NCBI GenBank assembly: GCA_031769625.1
Contig: JAUIMM010000115.1
Coordinates: forward strand, 15,670,501-15,734,500
Direction of reading: 5' to 3'
DNA from: Taudactylus pleione
Taxonomy: Eukaryota > Chordata > Amphibia > Anura > Myobatrachidae
DNA length: 64,000 nt
Positions 55,540-64,000 of the stretch are shown one piece after another. Both the position numbers and the translations under genes were made by a program. Each line of letters begins with the position of its first letter. The first letter of the stretch is position 1. The notes below the pieces were generated by a model. The model had not been told where the DNA came from. It searched no databases and saw nothing but the letters and a program-made list of their open reading frames with translations.

Positions 55540-56824
55540 AGATACAGCATCCATCTATTTTTGTAGGTGACAGAATAAGAACGTTTGCAGAAATGTGGCA
55601 TTCAACTACTCAAGATCAGCTGTTACAGGACAGCATAAAGTTACAAGATATAATTTATTGTGATTTCAAACAAAGATGTATTTGTAAAATAAAGAACTCC
55701 AGAAAATGGGGTCTTGAAAAAGGAAATAGCTTACAGCATTCAACTGCTGCTAAAAAAATAGGTGATATCAGTGGTTCAATATCATCAGATAAGCAAGTGT
55801 TTTTATTCAGGACTCTTCTTAGTAAGAAAACAGAACAGTTTCTAAGAATACACCACACCAAGAACATTGACAACATAGTTAAAATAGGAAACTGAAGACA
55901 AACCTCGAAAGTCAAGACTCAGATGACAGTATTTCTACAAAACCAAGGGTGGATGGATAATCAATCATAACAAAAGCCAATTAGCGCAACAACATATTTT
56001 TAGGGATGTATTTAGATACCCAAAGTACATAATTTTTCTTGAGACGATCTGGGAAAAGTGTCTGGCCAAGGAGGAAGTCTTCTATGAGGGTATGCTTAAG
56101 ACTCTTGAAGAGGTTTTCTTCAGCTACTGGCATCCCATTGTGTGCAGACTGGCACCTAAGGAAATGCAGGAAGAAATGCTCAAACGTTGATATCCCAATT
56201 GCATGTGATATGGTTATCTGAAATTGCAGGAGGAGGGAGTTGTAAGATCAGAACTACAGTGGATAGTATTGTCTACATATTCAAATCTAAACAGCAGGAG
56301 AGCCCATCTAGGCAACACCAAGCTCAAGATATATGGACAGAAGAGGAAAAAAAAACATGCTAATATTCTCAAGCAATAGCAGTGTGGATAGTAATCAAAA
56401 TATTTTTAACTCTGAAACAGCTAATGAAACAGCTAAGTGTTTCCAGACAACTGTGCGGTAATTACCTTCTTGAATAAGCAGGGAAGCATAAAGTGCCAAA
56501 AGATAACGAGAAAGTTCAATTCTGATGTTGGAAGAAAACTATTTAATGTCTTTGAAAGTCCTACATGTGGCAAGCAAGAACAGTAGCTTTGCGGACTTTT
56601 CCATTCAAAACAGAATTCATTTAGGCAAGTGGGAGCTGAATTAAGAAGTCTTTCAGCAACTACTTCTAAGATTCGGAATCCCTCAGGTAGATCTGATGCT
56701 ATCAGGTAACAACACAAATGTGAAAATATTCTACTCCCATTACATGGACTTCAGGGATGATGCAATAGATGCTCTTACAATGCCTATGTGTTTCCACCAT
56801 TCCCGCAGATCGCAAGAATGCTGA
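55540..56824 (+). pseudogene. DIRS D RT/RNase H/methylase-like relic
   Basis: GDRIRTFAEMWHSTTQDQ (near 55570) resembles the segment before RT in DIRS-type proteins. Near 56770, YNAYVFPPFPQIARMLKK matches the methylase-like motif (A-Y-x-F-P-P-x-x-L-x-P-R-V-L-x-K) across a frame. The RT palm with YLDD was not readable. A 130-codon frame (55503-55895) survives but lacks catalytic motifs. Confidence 0.6.
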
Positions 56825-56827
56825 AAA

Positions 56828-56998
56828 AAAATACAACAGATTTTTACGTACCATAAAATCTCTTCCTTGGAGTCCATCTGGGAGATACATTACATCTGGG
56901 TTATGGAGAGCGAAGGGTGGAGTCGGACACTAGCTATTGGAAAACTGGCTCCCACCCCCTATATAACCCCTCCCTCTCTACCGAAAGCTCAGTCTAAT
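56828..56998 (-). repeat. DIRS E right inverted terminal repeat
   Basis: AAAATCTCTTCCTTGGAGTC and AGGGTGGAGTCGGACA are mirrored at the left end or in the internal region. Confidence 0.85.
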
Positions 56999-57099
56999 GT
57001 TTAACAAATCCGGAGGAGAGCCACGGAAAGAACTGAGAAACCAGAGACCAACAGGGGACCGGTATGAAAACCAAACAATAGAGGTACCTTAGTAACCCC

Positions 57100-57180
57100 T
57101 AGATGGACTCCAAGGAAGAGATTTTACAGTCAGTAAAAATCGTGTTTCCTTTTTCATCCATCTGGTGGATGCCTTACATC
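57100..57180 (-). repeat. DIRS E internal complementary region
   Basis: The plus strand reads GGACTCCAAGGAAGAGATTT (right end) through GTAAAAATC to TTTTTCATCCATCTGG (left end). Confidence 0.85.
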
Positions 57181-57640
57181 TAGGTGATCTACCAAAGCAA
57201 GCCAATAAAGAGGGGGGGCCGACCACTCTAAGAATTTTCCGCCCAACAATGGCATCCCTTGAATGTATGGAAGCAGCCTATCTAGCGATGCACTCTTTTG
57301 AGGCAGGCCATCCTCTTTTTGGTGCATCAATCAACACCAACAGGGAATCTGTACGCCTCAAAGATGCAGTACAGTCCAAGGAAATGCGTAACGCATGAAC
57401 CACATCCAACAGTGCTAAGGAAGAAGCTTTACTAGTCACCGAATTCTGTCGAAAAGCTGGAAGGACAATATCTTGGTTAATGTAGAAAGCTGATACCACC
57501 TTTGGCAGAAACGGAAGGTTTAATGCGTAACACTACCCTATCCTCATGAAAAAATATAATAAGTGAAGCTTTACAGGAAAGAGATGGTAATTCCGATACC
57601 TTTCTGGCCGAGACAATGGCCAAAAAGAAAACAACCTTCA
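57181..57640 (-). pseudogene. DIRS E recombinase relic lacking the catalytic core
   Basis: FYINQDIVLPAFRQNSVT (57475), RISLDCTASLRRTDSLLVL and KRGWPASKECIAR match residues 189-252 of the DIRS B protein. It then jumps to SRDAIVGRKILR, matching the last residues. The intervening H-x-x-R and Tyr segment is deleted, so it cannot be active. Confidence 0.85.
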
Positions 57641-58050
57641 GAAAAAGACATCACAATCTTCAGACTCCAAAGGCTCGAATGGTGCCTTTTGGAGTGCCAT
57701 GCTGTCAAAGCCAAGAGATGCAAATTGGGGTGACAGCATGGACTCTGAAGCAACAGATCTGAATGCAGAGGCAGACGATACAGAACGTCTTCCAAAATGG
57801 TCCGAAGCCACCAGAATGACTGGCCGTGCCACCAGTCGAAACCGCTGAATTACCCTTGGTAACATTACCAGAGGAGGAAAGATGTAAACCAGCTGGAACA
57901 CCCAAGGTGCTATCATGGCATCCACCAGAGATGCCTGAGGATCCCGGGACCGAGATCCGTACCTTGGCAGTTTCTTGTTGAGACGAGAAGCCATTAGATT
58001 AATGTCTGGAGAACCCCATCTGGCAACTACAGATGGGTCCACATACATCT
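57641..58050 (-). pseudogene. DIRS E methylase-like fragment
   Basis: VARWGSPDINLMASRLNKKL, then SRDPQASLVDAMI, then FQLVYIFPPLVMLPRVIQRF: open for 136 codons and collinear with residues 578-660 of the DIRS B polyprotein. RT and RNase H, which should precede it, are absent. Confidence 0.85.
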
Positions 58051-58269
58051 AGCCTCTTTGCGCGTTAAACAGCCCTTCTAGTCGTGCCAAGCTGTAGCAT
58101 GACTCGGTAGTGCCAAGCGTTTTTGTGCATCTACTTACCTTCAAATGCAGTTTTATTTGCACAACTATGTGACTAGATAGCAAAAGCAACTTCTGCTGAT
58201 TAAAATGATATCCAAGATGTAACCCCTGGTGACTATCGACTTAACCAAAAATCCGGATTAGAAAGAACA
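58051..58269. other. Deletion junction of DIRS E
   Basis: Sequence of unknown origin between the methylase-like fragment and gag, where about 1.7 kb of RT/RNase H would lie in an intact DIRS. Confidence 0.5.
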
Positions 58270-59760
58270 CAATTTTCCTGGAACTTGGAGTAAGCAACCT
58301 CCCACTAGAGGACGGGTCCCAGACCCATGACAGTCATGTGGATCTACCTGCTGACTTAACAGCAGGCTGACTGGTGCCAGGGTCACCCCATCCCCTAAAG
58401 GTTCATCTTCAGGGACCCCTAGGCGCACCTTGGAAAGCCTGAAAGCTTCCTCTGCCTTTATAATGAAATGAATGAAACCTAGGAGTTTTTGTTTTAGATG
58501 TAGTTACAGGAAGGTAAGGACTTTTTCCTCCTGTAACCTGAGAAATAATTTTGGTTAACTCTGGACCAAACAAAGAACTTCCTTCAAAAGGCGATGCCTC
58601 TAAAAGCATGTTTTGATTCTCTGTCTGCCTTCCATGTTTTAAGCCATAGCGAACGCCTGGCAGAAACAGCTAAAGGTTGAAATATGAGACTATACATGAA
58701 TAGTATCTAGTAAAGCGTCACCTATATAGGTTAGAGCTTCCAAAATGTGATTAGCTAAGGAGTGAGTTAGCTTCAGATTCATCCTGATTGAAAACCAGTA
58801 ATCATCTGATTCATCCATGGACCAATAACCATTATCAACCAGGCACTGGCCAGAAAGATTTTAGACAGCCTCATTCTTTCTATCCATAGGATCTTTAAGA
58901 GTTACAGACTGAATTGTGGGAATAACCCTATTCCTGATCAAGTTACAGTAGCAATAGGAGCATCCACCATGGGTGCAATTTCCCATTGTTTGTTATCCTC
59001 TTCTGAAAAAGGTTAAAAACACTTAATTTTTTGGAATATGAAATTTTGAATCAGGTTTTACAAGGCTTCTTTTAATATTTCCTCAAAATGTAAAAATTTT
59101 GGCAAAACCGAAACATGTTTCTTCTTACGTTTAAAGAAAGAAACTGCACTAGTATCTGGCATGGCTGCCTCCTGTAACTGCAGAGTTTCCCTGACCGCAC
59201 CTATCAATATAGAAATTCCTGAATTTGACTGGGAGTCGCCCTCCCAGTTTGAGATGTCCTCCCAGTCATAATGCAATTCCCCTTCTTCCTGTGAAGAAGT
59301 AGCTGAAGCTTCTTCTTCAGGAAAATCTGAGGAATGTGAACATCTTAATGACTGTGGCCCCTGCAGAGGGCGTCATTTTATTCAGGGACTTCGCCAACTG
59401 AGCGAGACATCGTCCCATACTCTGGGCCTATCTGGGCTCTACCGAGGGATCAGCCAAAGGAGGAGCTTGAGCACAGAGTATCATACAATTTTCCTGAAAG
59501 TGACGTAATTCACCTATGGCGTCCGCCATAGACCTAGCGCAATCAGGCAGCACCGACTGTTTAGCCGAACATCCCGGTCATGAATCCCCCTGTCAACAAG
59601 CAGCACATAGCGACCCTGGGTCTGTACCTTTTGACAATTTTTCTCGCATTTTGTACAAGTAGAAACAGTGACTGATCCCTGTTTTTTTAGAACCCTTGTC
59701 TGGCTTATCCATACTGAGAAAGAAAGACAAGTCTACTCCAAACAGAAAGCTACCTAAATT
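58270..59760 (-). pseudogene. DIRS E gag relic
   Basis: ASPFEGSSLFGPELTKII (58600) matches ALPFTGEVLFGPDLDKIV of DIRS B gag. AVRETLQLQEAAMPDTSAVS and FFKRKKKHVSVLP (near 59190) match the middle. A Cys-rich start (CTKCEKNC, near 59660) matches the zinc-ribbon. Several frameshifts. Confidence 0.8.
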
Positions 59761-60889
59761 CTTATAGAAAAAAAGTGTAGCCCTGAATGAACAGAAAGGA
59801 GAGAGGTTAATCAAGATTCATTCACCCATATGTTTAAATGCAAAAAAATAAAATCTTGGCCCTTAAAACACCAAATTATTTGCCAATAAACCAAAGGTAA
59901 AATAAAATGTCACACACCTCTGTATGTTACTGCCTAACTGTCAGAGAAAACAGTGCAGTAAATATGCTTAAAAATATTTATAAACCCAGAATACCAGGTT
60001 AAATACACAATAGTAATAATACCAGTTTTACTGCTTAGCTTATCAGTTTCCATCCCCTAGTGCCTGCTATGGATTCTATCCATTCAGCTGCTGTGGCTTT
60101 GCAGCAGCTTGTATTAATAAAAAATAAATACCTGGGGGAGTTGAGGCGTGACCAGCCGCGGCGTCCTAATTCAGGACATCTGTGAATCCTAGCCTTCGGC
60201 GTCCGCAGTACAGCCTAATGACGTCACCGCTGCACGACTACACGCACAGCGGCGTCTACCTCCAGTCACCTATCCGATGACATCACCCGCCATGTGTGCA
60301 GCGGTGCCCTATTGACTCCGGCCATCTGTCCCCTTAGCCCACGGCGATACCCGTAAACTACTTGTGGCCCTGCCTAATTACGTCACCACTGTGCACCTGC
60401 ACATGCAGCGGCATCATGGAACCCAGCAAAGCCCCTCTCCCCTTTAAAGGCAGCAGCATGTTGATGCTTCTGTAACCCTTCCAGTGGTCCAAAAGTAAAC
60501 CCCCTGAGGATTGAAGCAGTGTGGTGCTGAGCAGCCCATGGAGGAGGGAGACAAGCCGGCTTTACAGTATACTGTGAGTAATAAGCCCTAGCCAATCTGC
60601 TCAAAAGCAGTGTGCTGCGAAGCAGTATATAATCGCAACAAGATTTAAATACTAAATCTTACCTTCAGATGTGTGTCTGGTATGGAGAGAGACCCATGGA
60701 CTATTAGTTTGGCGACTCTCAGATACAGGTTCACACAAACCTTATAATCTATATAACTCCCACTCTGTTGGTGCTTGTCGCCTGTCTCCAGGAACTAAGC
60801 ACCCAAATCCAAAACATTAAAAGAAAAGAAATAAAACCTAACTAAAAATAGGACCTATCTAGCTAGTGCCTTACTCCAAAAGACACTAA
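59761..60889 (-). other. DIRS E 5' leader
   Basis: Non-coding, GC-richer near 60120-60420. No other feature recognised. Confidence 0.5.
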
Positions 60890-61001
60890 AAACAAGGAGG
60901 GGTTATATAGTGGGTGGGAGCCACTTTTCAATTAGCTGATGTCCGACTCCACCCTTCACTATACATAACCCAGATGTAATGCTTCCCCCAGATGGATGAA
61001 A
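60890..61001 (-). repeat. DIRS E left inverted terminal repeat
   Basis: Ends at CCAGATGGATGAAAGG (plus strand), matching the left-end half of the internal complementary region. Confidence 0.85.
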
Positions 61002-62560
61002 GGGGAATCTGCTCAGGTCATGGAAATTCTGCAATTTTGGCCATGAAAAACATGGTTTGTAACACCAAAGCTTACGAGTCTGTAAAGCCATGGCTTCTAC
61101 CTCATATGGATGTTACAGCAAGGGCTGGTCCTACATCTATGTTTAAAAAACTTACTGAGAGTGTGTAAATTGAAAGAGCATTGTTAAAGAAAGATAATTT
61201 ATCAGAGAATCATTTATATCCTGCTGCAGAGGCAAGAAAGAAAGATTCCTTATTAGAAATGGAGTTTGTTCACATGTCAGTGTGAATTAAAAAAAAAAGA
61301 TAAAGGCTCTTGTTGCAAAGAGTTCTCAAATTTTAGATGTTCTGCAAAATGGATTATAGAAAGACTTGCAATGAAAGTACAAGTATCAGCTTTAAGTGTG
61401 TTTCTTGAAGTTAAATTATTCTCTAATGAGTTGATCAAGAGATTTTTTTCAGGTTGCTAGAATTCACTCATGTGTGAAACCATTTGTAGTGCCATGGGGC
61501 CTCAACCTCGTGATTGAGGAACTAAAAGGAAAACCTATTCAGACTTTCAACAGATACCTTAAAAATTCTTACTCTGAAGGTCTTTTTTCTGGCCACAATA
61601 ATGTCTGCCAGAAAAATAGGAGGTACATGTCCTAGGCATAAAGAACCTTTTCAGTATTTAAACAGAGTGGTGCTTAAAACAAACCCTCAATTCCTTCCAA
61701 AAGGAGTTTGTTCTACCAGCTTTGTTTCCCTTGCCAAAAAAAGCACAGGCGGGGATGGGGTGGGGGGCACTATGGATTTAGTAAGAAGAATTTCTATATC
61801 TGTCTCAAAACTGAGCAACTTAGGAAGACGTCATTCCTCCTGATGGTCCATGGAAAAGTGAGGCTCTTGCAAACCGTAACCTCACACGACTGATAAAGTG
61901 AATTAGTTGCTCAGGCCTGTAAGAGGAAATGTCCTGAAGTCCCAAAAAGTATTGAAGATACATTCAACCATATCAGTTGCAACATCTTGTGTCCACAGAG
62001 TGCAGGCATCAACTGAAGACTTAAGCTGGGTACACACTGACAGATATATTGGCCGATCAATTGATCGGCCAATGTATCTGCTGCCCGTCGGGCAGTGTGT
62101 ACCTGCGATATGTTGGTGAATGTCAGCGTTCACCGACATATCGCATTGGCTGTGCTGCACAGCCGATGGACAGATATGTCTGCAGACATATCTGTCCATC
62201 GGCAGGTGTGTACGGGTGGTCGGCAGACCGCCCGTACACACAGCAGCAGCCGCGAGGAGGGGGCGGTACACGCCCCCCGCCCAACAGGACACGCCCCCTG
62301 GTCGCCGGGACCTGCAGGCAGGCACAGATGATGGTTGTTCAGTGTGTACGAACAACCATCATCTGCAGATATATCTGCAGATCACTCGATCTGCAGATAT
62401 ATCTGTATAGTGTGTACCCACCTTTACAGTAAGCAAGGCAGCAATAAGATCTGCTATGCATGTTTTTTCCAAACATTATCTTCTTTACAGATGTTTCTTC
62501 GTACACCTATCCTTTTTGTGCCATATGGCATGAAACAACTGACAATCCACTACAGGAAGT
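61002..62560 (+). pseudogene. DIRS D methylase-like tail and tyrosine recombinase relic, split by a TIR element
   Basis: LAMKVQVSALSVFLEVKLFS (61365) matches residues 67-83 of the DIRS B recombinase. VKPFVVPWGLNLVIEELKGK (61480) matches the inter-domain link. IHSTISVATSCVHRVQASTE (61945-62010) is the H-x-x-R segment with Arg changed to Ile. The TIR element at 62034 cuts the gene just before KAATRSAMHVFSKHYLLYRC-like text (62430-62490), the Tyr segment. Inactive. Confidence 0.8.
62034..62423. mobile_element. PIF/Harbinger-like TIR element (390 bp)
   Basis: Ends AGCTGGGTACACACTGACAG and TAGTGTGTACCCACCT are inverted, with TTA on both sides. Internal palindromes include TTGGCCGATCAATTGATCGG and GCAGATATATCTGCAGATC. 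Confidence 0.9.
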
Positions 62561-62708
62561 GATTCCCATGCTTGAGTACTTTTTCATGAATTATCGTCTT
62601 AATCCATTAATAGTGTACGAAGTACTGTACCTAAGAGTGATATTTTTTGGCTCAAAAATTGGTATAAGTAGCAGATTAAGCATAATGATGCGTGGCCCGA
62701 GTCACTTA

Positions 62709-62806
62709 TGGTGCGTACACAGGGTACAATCAGTGAATGATAACGATATGGTCGATATCGTTATAGTTCATATCGTGCTTTTTTATCGTACCGTGTGTAT
62801 GCACCA
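62709..62806. mobile_element. 98-bp PIF/Harbinger-like TIR element
   Basis: Ends TGGTGCGTACACAGGGTAC and GTACCGTGTGTATGCACCA are inverted, with TTA on both sides. Almost the whole element folds on itself around GATATGGTCGATATC. Confidence 0.88.
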
Positions 62807-63450
62807 TTATATAGGACCTGTGTCTTTTACCTTTTTACCCAGAGTACATACCTGAATTTTATGTCTTAATGCGCTATTAGTTTACCAAGTACTTTCAAGG
62901 GTATTGACATAAAGTAGCAGATTAAGGTGCATATTTTACGCAAAATATGGATGGCATGCCAAATAGCTATTTGAGGATGGGTGTATGTGAAAACATCTGC
63001 ATGTCAGGATTTCTGGGGATAAACAATTTTGAAAAAAAGATTGTTTGATAAGAAATGCGTCAGACACAGGCAAGATCAGTGGGTCTTAAACCACTACCCC
63101 TCATTCTCATCATAATTAACTGCTTTGTTACATGCCATTAGTCTGGTCTGCCATGGAGTCTGTAAAATAATAAAATTATGTTTTTTACCTGATCATTCAT
63201 TTTCTTTGGTGAACTCCTTGGCAGCTCCATATACCACTCTCTATATTATGTGTTTAGATTTTTCAGAGGCAGCTTGGAAAGTAACACAAGATAAAGAAGT
63301 AGGAGTGCCAAAATACACCAAAGGCATAAATGTTTGGTTTTGGTTCCTATCTATGTCAGTTGAGGAGGGTTTGACCTATTAGTTTGGAGTGCCATGAAGA
63401 TATTCAATGAAAAGAAATGATCAAGAAAGAACATAACTTGCCTATTTAAA

Positions 63451-63857
63451 CTGTCAGTGAAGCAGAATGTGTCTTTGGAAAGATATCTTGATTTCTTCAA
63501 CAAATGGTATGTTCTTTTTAAAAAGTTGGGACACACAGAGGATGATGCAGAGCCATCAGCAATTGTGCTCCAAAATGCAGGCAATTTGAGTTCACAAAAA
63601 AAGCTACAATTTAGTGTAAAAGCTTTACAAGATATGTGCAGGTTGGCAACAATACCAAGTGTGCCTGGCATATATCACATATAATTTTACCTATGTCTGT
63701 AGCTTTTTGATTTTCTTGCAAAACATGTATTCACAATTAGGCTTCAATAAAACTTCAAATGCTTTTCCAATATATCAGAAACAACTGTCCATCTTGTGCA
63801 AGAGAAAATTAAAATATAAACAAAAATGGCTTAAATACATGCAAAAAAGAAAACTAT
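63451..63857. other. No recognised gene; one short open frame
   Basis: The plus frame 63457-63684 (75 codons, MKQNVSLERYLDFFNKWYVL...) has ordinary protein-like composition, but I recognise no family. It lacks flanking splice motifs that I can vouch for. Confidence 0.3.
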
Positions 63858-64000
63858 GGGGGGAATTTAATTGTTTAACATCTGCAGCAGCTCCCGTCTA
63901 AAGTGACTGGGAGCAATTCATTTGCTTGTGCTGGTAGGCAAGAGTGTCGTTTGCGCCAAAACTCATTGCACCCAGTAGTTTGTATAGGTGTAACCACTTT
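63858..64000 (+). mobile_element. Start of a small TIR element, cut by the window end
   Basis: GGGGGGAATTTAATTGTTTAAC resembles the sequence near 15503 (GGGAGAAATTCAATTGTTTA). The other end lies outside the window. Confidence 0.4.

Larger units (their letters stand above)
56825..61001 (-). mobile_element. Internally deleted DIRS element (DIRS E), nested in DIRS D
   Basis: Inverted ends at about 56828-56998 and 60890-61001 (TGGGAGCCACTTTTC, GTCCGACTCCACCCTTC and their mirrors) and an internal complementary region at 57100-57180. Coding relics: part of the recombinase, part of the methylase-like region, then directly gag. RT and most of RNase H are missing. It reads like a non-autonomous deletion derivative. 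Confidence 0.88.
55540..63450 (+). mobile_element. Old plus-strand DIRS retrotransposon (DIRS D), host of DIRS E and a PIF-like element
   Basis: RT/RNase H/methylase relics at 55540-56824 continue in the same order at 61002 with the recombinase (61340-62560). An internal complementary-like block (GGTGAACTCCTTGGCAGCTC, near 63210) is mirrored by a right end near 63390-63440 (GGAGTGCCATGAAG, AAGAAATGATCAAG). The 5' part is missing or unrecognised. The opposite orientation to DIRS A, B and C. Confidence 0.72.

Noticed and set aside
61101..61110. cdyl 5' exon ending near an 'acctcat' string on the plus strand
   Set aside because: It lies inside the DIRS D relic and no coding context for the CDYL N-terminus is present.
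63125..63382. 85-codon plus frame near the DIRS D end
   Set aside because: Overlaps the internal complementary-like block of DIRS D, so it is non-coding element sequence.

Overview
This is vertebrate nuclear DNA, most likely from an anuran amphibian with a repeat-rich genome. One host exon is recognisable: the chromodomain exon of CDYL (chromodomain Y-like) on the minus strand at 2415-3078, with a consensus acceptor and donor. Everything above 3078 lies 5' of that exon. No other CDYL exon is seen, so the rest is probably a large cdyl intron. The amphibian call is an inference from several DIRS-type tyrosine-recombinase retrotransposons, Tc1, Helitron and L1 relics, and families of small terminal-inverted-repeat (TIR) elements, all in an AT-rich background.

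Layout. 1-2414: next cdyl intron, with a Tc1 end and a G21 tract. 2415-3078: exon. 3619-8286: decayed Ty3/gypsy-type LTR retrotransposon (+), split by small elements. 8287-9950: PIF/Harbinger-like fragment, a Tc1 half-element and a complete but dead Tc1 element. About 10.5-10.9 kb: Helitron helicase relic. 11.25-14.56 kb: decayed plus-strand DIRS preceded by a small element that carries a perfect 126-bp hairpin. 16.9-18.4 kb: foldback elements, one with hammerhead-ribozyme-like and Penelope-like features. 20.8-37.6 kb: an old minus-strand DIRS (A) into which two younger DIRS (B at 21273-27200, C at 27526-32964) and three smaller elements have inserted. 37.9-44.8 kb: small TIR element, a Tc1 with long TIRs, and an L1-type LINE relic broken by small elements. 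45-55 kb: nested small elements, a third Tc1 relic and a pogo/Tigger-like element. 55.5-63.45 kb: an old plus-strand DIRS (D) interrupted by an internally deleted DIRS (E, 56825-61001) and a PIF-like element.

DIRS B is the best-preserved unit. It has 124-bp identical stretches in its inverted terminal repeats, an internal complementary region that joins the two ends, and gag, RT/RNase H/methylase-like and tyrosine-recombinase frames with their catalytic motifs. The only visible lesion is a frameshift at a run of nine G in gag. In the general DIRS model, RT and RNase H make a circular DNA whose ends are templated by the internal complementary region, and the recombinase inserts it without target duplication. 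The shared TTT at the ends of B fits that model.

No bacterial genes, operons, CRISPR arrays, rRNA or tRNA genes were seen. All identifications were made by eye from motifs; no database search was run.
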